Part shown: positions 47,512-57,521 of the stretch, in pieces
Numbering within the stretch: the stretch's first letter is position 1
Layout of the letters: each line of letters begins with the position of its first letter
Assembly: GCF_000331305.1 (NCBI RefSeq)
Contig: NZ_KB217478.1
Location: 3,167,077-3,231,076, forward strand
DNA: 64,000 bases
Reading direction: 5' to 3'
DNA from: Calothrix sp. PCC 7103
Lineage (GTDB): Bacteria; Cyanobacteriota; Cyanobacteriia; Cyanobacteriales; Nostocaceae
The notes under the pieces: generated by a model
The model's database searches: none
Seen by the model: the letters and a program-made list of their open reading frames with translations, nothing else
What the model was told of the DNA's origin: nothing
Program-made: the position numbers and the translations under genes

Positions 47512-47904
47512 CTAATTAGATTTTTTCTGACTCGCCAAAAATTGTCTCAAGCTTAATAACGAGAGTGTTTGTCCCAATGACAAAGGTAAAACAGTCACTC
47601 CTTCTATACGCGACTGTACCCAACCGTCACCCCAGTACCATTCGTGAAAACCGTCAATTCCTTGACTTAGTAATAAACGTAAGCTGTCGGAATTAACGAC
47701 ATCAACTTGGTGGTGAATCGAAATTGACCCAATAACGCGCGTAAACTCCAATCCAGGACACAACTCTTCTGGCATTGAGTTAGTAAAATTACCGGATGGA
47801 AGCCATTTCCCAAGGTTTCCAGGACGCAGTAAACTGTCGCGTATAGTAGAAAAAGGCGCCTCGACTTCGATACGTAGTTGACTTTGTTGGAATTTGCCGA
47901 ACAT
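47512..47904 (-). CDS. SRPBCC-like ligand-binding protein
   Basis: A 130-residue protein with the pattern of the START/SRPBCC fold: an initial strand LRIEVEAPFSTIRDSLLRPG with the aromatic pocket residues after it (LGKWLPSG), alternating strands, and a final long helix (LGQTLSLLSLRQFLASQ). This fold carries hydrophobic ligands or catalyses their conversion; the ligand is unknown. It lies 35 nt after the SGNH hydrolase gene on the same strand, so they may be co-transcribed. Confidence 0.7.
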   Translation of the reverse strand: MFGKFQQSQLRIEVEAPFSTIRDSLLRPGNLGKWLPSGNFTNSMPEELCPGLEFTRVIGSISIHHQVDVVNSDSLRLLLSQGIDGFHEWYWGDGWVQSRIEGVTVLPLSLGQTLSLLSLRQFLASQKKSN

Positions 47905-47939
47905 TAGTTTTGTGTATTAGTTGGTTCCTACTCTTTATT

Positions 47940-49550
47940 TTAGTAATTTCTTCTTAGCATTCCGCTAAACAAATTTAAATATTTGTCTATACCACCAACG
48001 AAATCCAAAATACTATCTATATTTGGTGGGGTTTGAGAAATTAAACTATCTTGTGCAAGCAAACGCTTCCAATCTACTTTTACTTCTCCCTCTCTGGGAC
48101 TACCATCTTCTTTATAAAACTTCACCCCTGAAGACTGCATAATTTTGATGATTTCCTGTGCCATAATTCCGTATCCTACTGTTGTTGGGTGAATACCATC
48201 CAGTGAAAATAAACCCCCATCAGTACGACCTTTACCTGGTTCTGTACGAAACAAACATGAATTTAAAGGTGGTGAAATTGCCTCTAGCTCAGGTGGTAAT
48301 TGATACTCTCCTCCTACTTGACTCCACCAATCAGGACGCGCTAATGGGTCTTCTATATAACGACGTGATGCTAAACGGTCGAGTAATCCGCAAAGTTCCA
48401 TTAAATACCAATCTCTACCTTCCAAGCGCGCTTGTCGTACAACTTCTGTAATGGCATCGTTATATTGGTCGATAGCACAATCAATTGCACGTGCTTCGTT
48501 TTCTGTGAGATGTGGATGTTTATCGGGGTTAAAATCTTTGTCCTGAATCCAGGGTAATGTGTAGTAAGGAAAATAACGCGACTTGTTACGAGCTTTTCCA
48601 CCGACTCCACGCGCAAATGGCACTATTGTAATGTGAGGTACTGTCGCGACAATAACGTGTCTAGCTTTGATTTTTTTTATTTCTGCCACTAATAAATCTA
48701 GTTCAGCTTTGAAGTGAGTTGGGCGCCAGACTGTATATTTATCGTTGACACTCATATCATCATAACCTTCATCGCTCCACGAAACATTAAACGTTAAAAT
48801 TGAACCAAGCGCATTATTAGAGCCAATCATCACGATTAAAGTTTCAATTCCTTCCTCGGTATTACCTTCTTGCCCAAGTACCGTTGCTGCTTGTATGGGT
48901 GTTAACGCTTTACCATTACTATCACGCGCACTATTCAATACAACTATTGCAGAACGTTCGTTATGATATTCAACAACTTGACGCAGAAAGTCATTTTTAG
49001 GCTTATTTTTAGCCAAAATATCGAAACAAATATCTGCATTTCGGGATAATGTATTTCGCAAATCCCATCCATATACAGCTAAGTTATGATTTATTTTGCC
49101 CTGACTGTTATACACAGTACCTTTGCCACGTTCCCAATACTCTTCAATTGCATCAAGATATTGACGAATTGACAATATTGCTGGTAAACCATTCAACCAG
49201 TTAACTTTATCCCCAAATCTTTTCCTTAAATCACGAGACAAATATTCCAAGTTCAACGGTAATCCACCTTCTGGTCCAGAATAAACAGGGTATCTCATAT
49301 CTGACCACCCCATTTCTTTTGCGATGATTACTGGATATGACTGATTTGTATTAAAAATTGCCCCACTTTGAAACCCATGTGTTAATGAATCTCCAATTGT
49401 CACTAATCGATGCTGTGGATTCCCTACTTTAGTTAGATTTACAGGTATTCCAAGGGTTGAATCTGTAATTGGTTTACGCGCTTCAAACCGTATCTCAACA
49501 TCTGGAGGTGTTTTTGGGTCTTTAAATTTTGAATTAGATGCTTCTACCAT
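47940..49550 (-). CDS. SGNH/GDSL hydrolase family protein
   Basis: A 536-residue esterase/lipase-like protein. Block I is VTIGDSLTHGFQSGAIF (nucleophile serine), block III is MIGSNNALG (a variant of GxND), and block V is LDGIHPTTVGYGI (Asp-His pair). It is longer than most family members because of inserted regions around residues 100-200 and 300-420. No signal peptide is evident. Substrate unknown; the SRPBCC gene downstream suggests a hydrophobic substrate, a guess. Confidence 0.85.
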   Translation of the reverse strand: MVEASNSKFKDPKTPPDVEIRFEARKPITDSTLGIPVNLTKVGNPQHRLVTIGDSLTHGFQSGAIFNTNQSYPVIIAKEMGWSDMRYPVYSGPEGGLPLNLEYLSRDLRKRFGDKVNWLNGLPAILSIRQYLDAIEEYWERGKGTVYNSQGKINHNLAVYGWDLRNTLSRNADICFDILAKNKPKNDFLRQVVEYHNERSAIVVLNSARDSNGKALTPIQAATVLGQEGNTEEGIETLIVMIGSNNALGSILTFNVSWSDEGYDDMSVNDKYTVWRPTHFKAELDLLVAEIKKIKARHVIVATVPHITIVPFARGVGGKARNKSRYFPYYTLPWIQDKDFNPDKHPHLTENEARAIDCAIDQYNDAITEVVRQARLEGRDWYLMELCGLLDRLASRRYIEDPLARPDWWSQVGGEYQLPPELEAISPPLNSCLFRTEPGKGRTDGGLFSLDGIHPTTVGYGIMAQEIIKIMQSSGVKFYKEDGSPREGEVKVDWKRLLAQDSLISQTPPNIDSILDFVGGIDKYLNLFSGMLRRNY

Positions 49551-49897
49551 ATTTTTTACTGCTGCAAATCAATTAATTTTTATTTATTACAAAACTTCAA
49601 TCTTCATCAGTATTATCGCTGTAAAGCTTGTCAAAATCAAGACATTATAATTATCGCTATCATCTGTGTGAATCGTTCAATTTTATTTCTCATAATAAAT
49701 GTTTATCATAGTATATTTTACCATATATACATAGAATGTAATGTGACATAAAGCACTTATATATAAGAGAATTATTGATGTATATTGGGGTTTGGAAACT
49801 AAAAAGTATACATTATTTTTTAGCGACAGTGTAATTAACTACCTATATTCAATTTCAACTGACAAAAACAACATTATCGCTGATTGAGGTATTTACC
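49551..49897. other. AT-rich divergent spacer
   Basis: About 350 bp, very AT-rich, no gene, no GGCGCC and no known repeat. It must hold promoters for the SGNH hydrolase and the amidase. Confidence 0.4.
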
Positions 49898-50839
49898 ATG
49901 AAATTCGGAATTGATATCGGTCATAATTGTCCCCCTGACACAGGCGCCCGTGGTATCAAATTTGAGGATAATCTAACTATAGATGTAGGGAATCGGGTAA
50001 TATCCAAGTTAAGAGCATTGGGACATGAAGTAATCGAATGCAGACCGCAAAGAGCGGGAACAGTCAGAGAATCACTGTCACAAAGATGTGATAGAGCCAA
50101 TTCCGCAAGAGTTGAAACATTTGTATCGATTCATTTCAATGCCTTTAACCAACAGGCAAACGGAACAGAAGTGTTTGCTGTTGGAGAACAAAGTAGAAAA
50201 GTTGCGAAAGCAGTATTAGACGAAATAGTAAAGATAGGTTTTTTTAATCGTGGTGTAAAAAATGGCTCGCATTTATTTGTGTTAAGAAACACAAACATGA
50301 CTCGAATACTGGTAGAAGGCTGTTTTATAGATTCAAAAAAAGATATGGCTTTGTATAATCCGGAAGCGTTAGCCAATGCTATCGTTAAAGGTTTAACTGG
50401 ACGATTGCCTTCTGAAAAAGTCAATGCCTTACCCGACGAAGAAGACAATATTGATGCATCGGTTTTACGATTACAGCGTGCTTTGAACCGACTCAAAATC
50501 ACCGACCAAAATGGAAAAGCATTAATCGAAGACGGTACTATTGATGTACAAACAAAAATTGCCCTAGAAAAATTTCAACGCATCGTGGGACTTCAAGTTA
50601 CTGGAATTGCAGGTGAAACAACCTGGAAAGCTATCAATCAGATTTTAGCAAAGCGAATTATTCGACTCAACCATGCTGGAGGTCCCGTAATTCGCTACTT
50701 GCAGCACCGCATGAATGTTGAGGTAGATGGAGTATACGGACCTGGAAGCGAAGAAGCAGTAAAAAGATTCCAAAGGCAAAATGGTTTATTTGCTGATGGA
50801 ATAATTGGACCGACTAGTTGGCAAAAGCTAATTGGCTAA
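49898..50839 (+). CDS. N-acetylmuramoyl-L-alanine amidase with two peptidoglycan-binding domains
   Basis: Zinc amidase that removes stem peptides from glycan strands. The Amidase_3 domain (about 1-170) shows the first His in IDIGHNCPP, then SIHFNAF and the catalytic Glu in ILVEGCFID. Two PG_binding_1 modules follow (about 182-250 and 252-313), each with the F-Q-x-x-x-G-L pattern (FQRIVGLQVTGIAGETTW, FQRQNGLFADGIIGPTSW). No signal peptide is seen, unusual for a wall enzyme but known in cyanobacteria and phage-type lysins. Confidence 0.93.
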   Translation: MKFGIDIGHNCPPDTGARGIKFEDNLTIDVGNRVISKLRALGHEVIECRPQRAGTVRESLSQRCDRANSARVETFVSIHFNAFNQQANGTEVFAVGEQSRKVAKAVLDEIVKIGFFNRGVKNGSHLFVLRNTNMTRILVEGCFIDSKKDMALYNPEALANAIVKGLTGRLPSEKVNALPDEEDNIDASVLRLQRALNRLKITDQNGKALIEDGTIDVQTKIALEKFQRIVGLQVTGIAGETTWKAINQILAKRIIRLNHAGGPVIRYLQHRMNVEVDGVYGPGSEEAVKRFQRQNGLFADGIIGPTSWQKLIG

Positions 50840-50887
50840 ACTGGCAACGGATTCGTGAACGGATGTATACTTAACACGGGTAAGAAA

Positions 50888-50979
50888 TGTCATTCTGAGC
50901 GTAGCGCTCCGGCGGAGCATTTGCCGCAGGCTAGAATCTCTAAGATGCTTCACTGCACTACGTTTCGTTCAGCATGACA
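50888..50979. repeat. TGTCAT-CTGAG hairpin element
   Basis: The ends TGTCATTCTGAGCG and CGTTCAGCATGACA are inverted relatives of the 28-bp repeats near 28251. An inner GC-rich hairpin (AGCGCTCCGGCGGAGC) is present. It lies between the convergent amidase and deacetylase genes. Confidence 0.65.
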
Positions 50980-51054
50980 AAGTTTATATTCTACCCATTA
51001 GCAGTATAACAGATGGTTTGTTCTACTAAAATAAACCATCCGTTACATCCGTTG

Positions 51055-51969
51055 CTATAAGCACTTTTCAATTGTTGCGACTACAGATTGGGAAAGTGTA
51101 TGCAAATCGTAACCTCCCTCCAAACCAAACAGAATTTTATGAGTTACCTGTAGACAGTAATCGGTAAACATCCCGTAATCTTGTGGTTGAAGGTTTATAT
51201 TTGCCAATGGGTCATCAGCGTTGGCATCATACCCCGCACTAACAATAAGTAAATCTGGTTCAAAACCAGATAAAAAGGGTATGACCATTTTTTCAAATAC
51301 TGGCTGATAAAGGTTAATATCGCTACCTGGTGGGAAGGGTAAATTTAAAACATTGCCATGCAATCCACGTTCTGTATGCCTACCAGTACCGGGATAACAC
51401 GGGTATTGATGTAGCGAACAATAAGCTATTTGTGGATTAGTTTCAACTATTGCTTGAGTACCATTGCCGTGATGAACATCCCAATCAAGAATTGCGACAC
51501 GGTTAACATCAGGTTTTTCGAGAGCATAAGCTGCTGCGATTGCGGCGTTAGAAAATATACAAAACCCCATCCCAGTCTCGCGTTCAGCGTGGTGTCCAGG
51601 TGGACGTGCCAGAACAAAAGCGGGTTTACCCGTTTCTAAAACAATTTCAACTCCATCTAGCCATGCACTTACAGCTAATAACGCTACATCATAGCTTTGA
51701 GATGAGACAGTTGTTTCATAATCTATACAATCGCCACCAGCCGAACAAATTTCTTGAACTTTTTGAATATAACTGGAGTCATGCGTTTGTTCGATTAATT
51801 TTACCAAAGAACGTTGACTTGTAGGTGTTGGCAGGCGCCATTCAATTTGGGAAGCGATATTACCTTCACGCAGTGCAGCAGTGATAGCACTTAAACGTTC
51901 GGGTCTTTCTGGATGTCCCCTTCCTGTCTTGTGTTCGAGAAACTCGTCAGAGTAGATAACTGGCAGCAT
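51055..51969 (-). CDS. Histone deacetylase family hydrolase
   Basis: A 304-residue arginase/deacetylase-fold enzyme acting on acetylated small molecules or proteins; the physiological substrate in cyanobacteria is unknown. Active-site blocks are present: RPPGHHAERETGMGFCIFSN (His-His pair), ILDWDVHHGNGTQ (zinc Asp and His), and IVSAGYDANADDPLA (second zinc Asp). The final LFGLEGGYDL loop holds the transition-state stabilising Gly-Gly-Tyr. Length is typical. Confidence 0.94.
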   Translation of the reverse strand: MLPVIYSDEFLEHKTGRGHPERPERLSAITAALREGNIASQIEWRLPTPTSQRSLVKLIEQTHDSSYIQKVQEICSAGGDCIDYETTVSSQSYDVALLAVSAWLDGVEIVLETGKPAFVLARPPGHHAERETGMGFCIFSNAAIAAAYALEKPDVNRVAILDWDVHHGNGTQAIVETNPQIAYCSLHQYPCYPGTGRHTERGLHGNVLNLPFPPGSDINLYQPVFEKMVIPFLSGFEPDLLIVSAGYDANADDPLANINLQPQDYGMFTDYCLQVTHKILFGLEGGYDLHTLSQSVVATIEKCL

Positions 51970-52018
51970 AGCACGAGCAATAGTAGCAATTTTGAAATTT
52001 TAAAGGAAATCTGGGAGT

Positions 52019-52095
52019 AATGAGTGCTGAGTGGTAAGTGCTGAGTCAATTTTCAACTCCTAACTCTTAACTCAGAATTCAGCACTCATTACTTT
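52019..52095. repeat. GAGTGCTGAGT-family hairpin
   Basis: AATGAGTGCTGAGTGGTAAG with a second GTGCTGAGT faces ATTCAGCACTCATTACTTTT. It lies directly after the stop of the small acidic gene at its right. Confidence 0.7.
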
Positions 52096-52101
52096 TAACT
52101 C

Positions 52102-52305
52102 TTATCCTAAGTCTTGGGGTCGGTCGTCAAGCATTTCAGGCGCCATTGCTGGGTTGCTTACACGCTCTTCGACGGGTAAATCGCGCATTGCATCATCAAT
52201 TCTTGGAGGATGTTTAATCATATCTAATAATTCTGGACTTAGCTGTTCTGAACTACTTTCCGCAGATGAATTTTCTTCTTTTTCAGACGCTTTCTCTTCA
52301 CTCAT
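52102..52305 (-). CDS. Conserved small acidic protein
   Basis: A 67-residue protein, probably disordered at the N-terminus (MSEEKASEKEENSSAESSSE), with a conserved-looking C-terminal part (PELLDMIKHPPRIDDAMRDL and a final APEMLDDRPQDLG). I recall similar short proteins in other cyanobacteria but know no function. Its own hairpin terminator follows. Confidence 0.65.
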   Translation of the reverse strand: MSEEKASEKEENSSAESSSEQLSPELLDMIKHPPRIDDAMRDLPVEERVSNPAMAPEMLDDRPQDLG

Positions 52306-52821
52306 GATTTTTACCCAAAACTAGTTTGCTTACATCTTATTTTCTGTAATCCTTATACGCAAACTATCTTAGGGCTTATTTTGTTTGTTATACTTTGAAA
52401 ATAGTATTATAATTTTATCATTTTTATACAAATTTAAATTGTCTTGATGCTTATATTTGCTAATTTAATAATCGTGACATTACTATACATTAAATTCGCT
52501 TAGATTCAAATTAAAACTATCATCAAATTTTCTAATTATAATTAATTGAAATTGTGTATTAAGTAAGATTAACAAAAGATATGCAGAATCGAAAAAAATT
52601 TGCTATATTGTAGTTTGGCTCAAATGCAAAAAAAAAAATTTAATTTTTAATTTTCTATTCATTATTTTTTATCTTTGAATAAGGTACTTTAGGGCAGAAA
52701 AATGCCATTCTATGATAGAATTGTATACAAATATAGCTATTATTCAAGAAAATTTTGGAATAATTTGGCTTTTTTCCGGCTATCAAGGCTAAAAACAGCG
52801 ATTTTTGGAGTTATTTAGGCT
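52306..52821. other. AT-rich spacer upstream of gyrA
   Basis: About 515 bp with no gene. Long A and T runs (nine A near 52628) are consistent with intrinsically curved DNA, as often seen at supercoiling-sensitive gyrase promoters; this is inference. No repeats. Confidence 0.4.
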
Positions 52822-55452
52822 ATGACATTCTCTCAGGAGAGGATTATCCCAACAGACCTACGGAATGAAATGTCCAGGTCTTACCTGGAGTATGCAATGA
52901 GTGTCATCGTGGGTAGGGCGCTGCCAGATGCCAGGGATGGTCTGAAACCTGTGCATCGTCGTATCCTCTACGCTATGCATGAGTTGGGTTTAACGCACGA
53001 CCGACCTTTTCGTAAATGCGCGCGTGTAGTTGGGGAAGTATTGGGTAAGTATCACCCACACGGCGATACGGCAGTATATGATGCCTTGGTGCGGATGGCG
53101 CAGGATTTTTCGATGCGCTCACCTTTAATCGAAGGACATGGTAACTTCGGTTCGGTGGATAATGACCCACCAGCAGCGATGCGATACACCGAATCTCGTT
53201 TGCAAGCGCTGACCACTAATGCACTGTTGCAAGATATCGAGTCGGAAACTGTAGATTTTGCGAGTAATTTCGATGGTTCGCAGCAAGAACCAACGGTTTT
53301 ACCAGCGCGTGTACCACAGTTGTTGTTAAATGGTTCGTCGGGTATTGCCGTCGGGATGGCAACGAATATTCCCCCGCACAATTTGGGAGAATTGATTGAT
53401 GGGTTAGTGGCAATGATACATAACCCAGAAATTACTAATGCCCAGTTGATGCAGTATATTCACGGTCCCGATTTCCCAACAGGTGCCACAATTCTCGGCA
53501 CTTCTGGAATTCGAGATGCCTACATGACTGGACGCGGGTCAATAACGATGCGTGGTGTTGCGAATATTGAAACAATCGAACATCGTGGGCGCCCAGATAG
53601 GGAAGCAATAATTGTTACCGAGTTACCATATCAAACCAATAAAGCAGCTTTAATTGAAAAGATTGCCGAATTGGTGAACGATAAACGGATTGAGGGAATC
53701 GCCGATATTCGCGATGAAAGTGACCGTGACGGGATGCGGATTGTTATTGAACTCAAACGCGATGCTTATCCCCGCGTAGTTCTCAATAACTTGTATAAGC
53801 AAACCCCTATACAAGCGAACTTCGGCGCCAATATGTTGGCGTTAGTCAATGGCGAACCGCAAATACTCACAATTCGACAGTTCTTACAAGTATTCCTCGA
53901 TTTCCGCATCGAAGCAATTACTCGTCGAACCCGGTACGAGTTACGAAAAGCCGAAGAACGCGACCACATTTTACAAGGTTTGCTAATTGCGCTGTCACAT
54001 CTAGACCAAATTATCAACACGATTCGTCACGCTGCCGACGCACCAACAGCCAAAGGTGAATTAATTACAACCTATGGACTCTCGGAAGTACAAGCAGACG
54101 CAATCTTGCAAATGCAATTGCGACGGTTAACAGCACTTGAAGCAGATAAAATTCGTAACGAACACGAAGATTTGCAAATTCAAATCGCTGATTTACAGGA
54201 TATTCTGGCAAAACGTGAGCGCATACTCGAAATTATTGAGAGTGAAGTTACTTCTTTAAGAGAAAGATTTGCAACACCACGTCGCACATTAATTACTCAC
54301 GCTGAAGGCGATTTAGGAGATACAGACTTAATCGCTAACGAGAAAGCTATCATCTTGCTAACTAAACAAGGTTATATCAAGCGGATGCCAGTCAACACTT
54401 TTGAAGCACAACATCGAGCAACGCGCGGTAAAGCAGCTGCAAAAGTAAAAGATGATGATACCGTTGAGCATTTTCTCACCTGTTGCGACCATGACAGCGT
54501 GTTGTTCTTCAGCGATAGAGGTGTTGTGTATTGTTTAAGAGCGTACCAAATACCTGTTGGTTCACGTACCAGTCGGGGTACTCCCATCGTACAAATGCTG
54601 CCAATTCCTAGAGAAGAAAAAATTACTTCTATCGTACCAGTCGATGAATTTAGCAGCGAAGAATATCTCGTCATGCTTACCAAAGGCGGAAATATCAAGA
54701 AAACTGCACTGGAAGCATTTAGTAATATTCGTTCCAACGGTTTGATTGCTATCTCCTTAGAAGAAGGTGACCAATTACGTTGGGTACGTCGTGCGAAAGT
54801 AGAAGATAGCGTGCTTGTTGGTTCGCGTCATGGAATGGCAATTCACTTCCGATGTACCCACGACCAACTTCGTCCCTTGGGTAGAGCAACTCGCGGTGTC
54901 AAATCGATGAAACTCAAAAAAGGTGATGAACTTGTTGGCATGGACATTTTACCAGCTGCCATTCTCGAAACTTTTGCCGCAGCTAGTGAAGTTGAGGCAG
55001 AAGAAATTGACGTGTCAGATAATGCAGATAATATCGAAGTTGATACCGAAACCGAGGAAACAACTGAAGTTAGCGAAACTGCTTCGGTTGGACCTTGGGT
55101 CTTAGTAATTACAATGGGAGGATATGGCAAGCGTGTTCCTGTTGCTCAATTCCGTCTGCAAAACCGTGCAGGTCAAGGATTAATGGCGACTAAATTTAAG
55201 AACCGCAAAACCAAAGACCAACTTGCAACGTTGCACATCGTCAATAACGACGACGAAATCATGATGGTAACAAATCGCGGTATCATCATTCGACAGGCAA
55301 CAAATGCAATTTCGATTCAATCGCGTTCAGCTACGGGTGTGCGTGTTCAACGTCTTGATGAAGACGATGCTATCACTGGGGTAGCAATTGTCCCACCCGA
55401 CGCTGAAGGTACTGAAGTTGCTGAAGGTACCGAAGTTGCCGAAGTTGAGTAG
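52822..55452 (+). CDS. gyrA: DNA gyrase subunit A
   Basis: The DNA-cutting subunit of gyrase. The catalytic tyrosine is Tyr122 in AAMRYTESR. The quinolone-resistance region reads [10 protein letters not shown], numbered as in E. coli, with threonine at position 83 and aspartate at 87. The C-terminal beta-pinwheel follows from about residue 510, but the canonical GyrA box QRRGGKG is replaced by HRATRGKA, as I recall for cyanobacterial GyrA. A long acidic insert (around residues 715-755) and a C-terminal repeat [15 protein letters not shown] are lineage-specific. At 876 residues the length is normal. Confidence 0.96.
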   Translation: MTFSQERIIPTDLRNEMSRSYLEYAMSVIVGRALPDARDGLKPVHRRILYAMHELGLTHDRPFRKCARVVGEVLGKYHPHGDTAVYDALVRMAQDFSMRSPLIEGHGNFGSVDNDPPAAMRYTESRLQALTTNALLQDIESETVDFASNFDGSQQEPTVLPARVPQLLLNGSSGIAVGMATNIPPHNLGELIDGLVAMIHNPEITNAQLMQYIHGPDFPTGATILGTSGIRDAYMTGRGSITMRGVANIETIEHRGRPDREAIIVTELPYQTNKAALIEKIAELVNDKRIEGIADIRDESDRDGMRIVIELKRDAYPRVVLNNLYKQTPIQANFGANMLALVNGEPQILTIRQFLQVFLDFRIEAITRRTRYELRKAEERDHILQGLLIALSHLDQIINTIRHAADAPTAKGELITTYGLSEVQADAILQMQLRRLTALEADKIRNEHEDLQIQIADLQDILAKRERILEIIESEVTSLRERFATPRRTLITHAEGDLGDTDLIANEKAIILLTKQGYIKRMPVNTFEAQHRATRGKAAAKVKDDDTVEHFLTCCDHDSVLFFSDRGVVYCLRAYQIPVGSRTSRGTPIVQMLPIPREEKITSIVPVDEFSSEEYLVMLTKGGNIKKTALEAFSNIRSNGLIAISLEEGDQLRWVRRAKVEDSVLVGSRHGMAIHFRCTHDQLRPLGRATRGVKSMKLKKGDELVGMDILPAAILETFAAASEVEAEEIDVSDNADNIEVDTETEETTEVSETASVGPWVLVITMGGYGKRVPVAQFRLQNRAGQGLMATKFKNRKTKDQLATLHIVNNDDEIMMVTNRGIIIRQATNAISIQSRSATGVRVQRLDEDDAITGVAIVPPDAEGTEVAEGTEVAEVE

Positions 55453-55489
55453 TAAGGTAATTAAACACTAAAAAGGTGAGTAAAAATTT

Positions 55490-57052
55490 ATGAGTAAATC
55501 AAATAATTTTTACTCACCACTGATTATTGCCCTGTTGAGTGGAGTACTAATGGGGTTAACTGTTGCACCGTTCAGCGGTTGGTTTTTAGCTTGGTTTGCC
55601 CTAGCTCCACTATGGGTATTAGTATTTAATCCAGCGTACAAATCACAATTATCTAGATTACAACTAGCAGGCGCCTGGGGTTTAGGTTACTATGGCACCA
55701 CACTTTCATGGATAACAGGACTTCATCCTTTAACTTGGATGGGAGTTCCTTGGTTATCGAGTATAGCTATTGCGATTTTTGCCTGGACTTTTGTAACGCT
55801 TTGGGGAACACTGCTTGCAATGAGTTGGGCAACTTCTTTTTTTTGGATTAGTCAGAAACTAACAACATCTTCTCTAACTCCAATATTCCGTGTTCTTATC
55901 GGTACTACTCTTTGGTGTGTTCTTGAACATATTTGGGCTAATGGTCCATTATGGTGGAGTTCACTTTCATACACCCAAAGTCCCCACAATCTAGTAATTT
56001 TACATTTGGGTCAATATAGTGGCGCCAGTGCTGTTACTGCTTCAATCCTTGCTATCAATGGCTTAATAGCTGAAGTTTGGATAAAAACAAGAAAAAATAG
56101 CAAATCTAATAAATATTATTTTATACCTTTAAGTTTATTTATAATTCTACATTTAATCGGCTTTAACTTATATAATCAGCCGTTAGTCAAACCACAGGAA
56201 ACGGCAATAAAAATAGGAATTGTCCAAGGAAATATACCCAACCGAATTAAATTTGATTATTATGGATTACGTCGTGCCATCGAAGGTTATACAACTGGAT
56301 ATTTAAAACTAGTAGACCAAGGTGTAGATGCAGTCTTAACTCCAGAAGGAGCATTACCATTTTTTTCGCCCGATATACTTGATAGCTCTTTAGTTGCAGC
56401 AGTGAAACAAAAAGGAGTTGTTGCGTGGATTGGTGGTTTTGCAGAACGTCCAAATTCAAATACCTATGCAAATAGTTTATTTACCTTGACAAAAGACGGT
56501 AAAATTTACAGTCACTTTGAAAAGTCTAAGTTAGTACCTTTAGGCGAATATGTACCGTTTGAAGAAATACTTGGTAAATTAATTAGGCGTCTATCACCAG
56601 TAACAGCACGACAAGTACCAGGTTCAAAAAATCAAATATTTGATACAGCATTGGGACGTGTAATTGCTGGCATTTGTTACGAATCTGCCTTTCCGGAGCA
56701 ATTTAGGCGCCAAGCATTTTCAGGTGGAGAATTTATTATTACCGCATCCAACAACGACCCATACAGCAAAGCAATGCAAATGCAGCATCACGCATTAGAC
56801 ACGATGCGGGCAATAGAAACCGACAGATGGGCAGCGCGCGCAACCAATACAGGTTTATCAGCATTCGTCGATCCCCACGGAAAAACTCTATGGATATCTG
56901 GACATAACACCTACGAAACACACGCAGAAACTATTTATAGGCGCCAAACCCAAACAATATACGTGCGCTGGGGCGACTGGTTAACACCCCTATTAACAAT
57001 CCTAAGCATCCTAGTATTGGCTAGCTGTAGGTTGGGTCGAGCGAATGCGTAA
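55490..57052 (+). CDS. lnt: Apolipoprotein N-acyltransferase
   Basis: Adds the third fatty acid to lipoproteins at the plasma membrane. The 520-residue protein has about six N-terminal membrane segments, then a nitrilase-fold domain with the Glu-Lys-Cys triad: Glu in LTPEGALPFF, Lys in FEKSKLVPLGEYVPFE and Cys in GICYESAFPE. A final membrane segment precedes the C-terminus. The last eight residues (RLGRANA region) and the stop codon are encoded by a dispersed hairpin, so the native C-terminus has probably been altered. It starts 37 nt after gyrA and may be read through with it. Confidence 0.94.
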   Translation: MSKSNNFYSPLIIALLSGVLMGLTVAPFSGWFLAWFALAPLWVLVFNPAYKSQLSRLQLAGAWGLGYYGTTLSWITGLHPLTWMGVPWLSSIAIAIFAWTFVTLWGTLLAMSWATSFFWISQKLTTSSLTPIFRVLIGTTLWCVLEHIWANGPLWWSSLSYTQSPHNLVILHLGQYSGASAVTASILAINGLIAEVWIKTRKNSKSNKYYFIPLSLFIILHLIGFNLYNQPLVKPQETAIKIGIVQGNIPNRIKFDYYGLRRAIEGYTTGYLKLVDQGVDAVLTPEGALPFFSPDILDSSLVAAVKQKGVVAWIGGFAERPNSNTYANSLFTLTKDGKIYSHFEKSKLVPLGEYVPFEEILGKLIRRLSPVTARQVPGSKNQIFDTALGRVIAGICYESAFPEQFRRQAFSGGEFIITASNNDPYSKAMQMQHHALDTMRAIETDRWAARATNTGLSAFVDPHGKTLWISGHNTYETHAETIYRRQTQTIYVRWGDWLTPLLTILSILVLASCRLGRANA

Positions 57053-57058
57053 CCCAAC
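57030..57058. repeat. GTTGGGT/ACCCAAC hairpin over the lnt stop
   Basis: GTTGGGTCGAGCGAATGCGT is closed by AACCCAAC. The same family occurs at 171-198. The lnt stop codon lies inside it. Confidence 0.7.
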
Positions 57059-57158
57059 AAAAACTAAATATAAATATCTCCTATAGAAATGGCAGCTAAC
57101 TCAATAAATAAAGCTAAGATAAAGGAGTAAAAAATATTACACTAGGGAGGATTATTGC

Positions 57159-57494
57159 ATGGAAACAATTGCTCAACGTAAACTCCTATCCGCTCTATGC
57201 CACGGCGCCATATTTTTCAGTTCTTTATTTATATCAGTAGGTATACCTATCGTTATACTCTTTGTTACTGATGACCCAGTGGTTAAACAAAACGCTAGGG
57301 AATCTTTAAACCTTCATATTAATCTTTATATAGCGGCATTTGTTTTTGTATTATTATGTTTTGTGATAATTGGTTTTCCGCTTTTAGCAATACTTGCTAT
57401 TTTTAGTTTAGTAATGCCAATTATTGCAATTGTTAAAGTACTTGAGAACGAGAATATACCTTATCGTTACCCGTTCATTTTCCACTTTTTTTAG
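57159..57494 (+). CDS. DUF4870 membrane protein
   Basis: A 111-residue protein of the DUF4870 (Tic20-like) family with three hydrophobic segments, about residues 11-36, 53-75 and 78-98, and the conserved KQNARESLNLHI stretch between the first two. Function unknown; relatives are small inner-membrane proteins. A ribosome site (GGGAGG) precedes the ATG at good spacing. Confidence 0.88.
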   Translation: METIAQRKLLSALCHGAIFFSSLFISVGIPIVILFVTDDPVVKQNARESLNLHINLYIAAFVFVLLCFVIIGFPLLAILAIFSLVMPIIAIVKVLENENIPYRYPFIFHFF

Positions 57495-57521
57495 TGAAAA
57501 AACTGACATTTGATAAAATCC

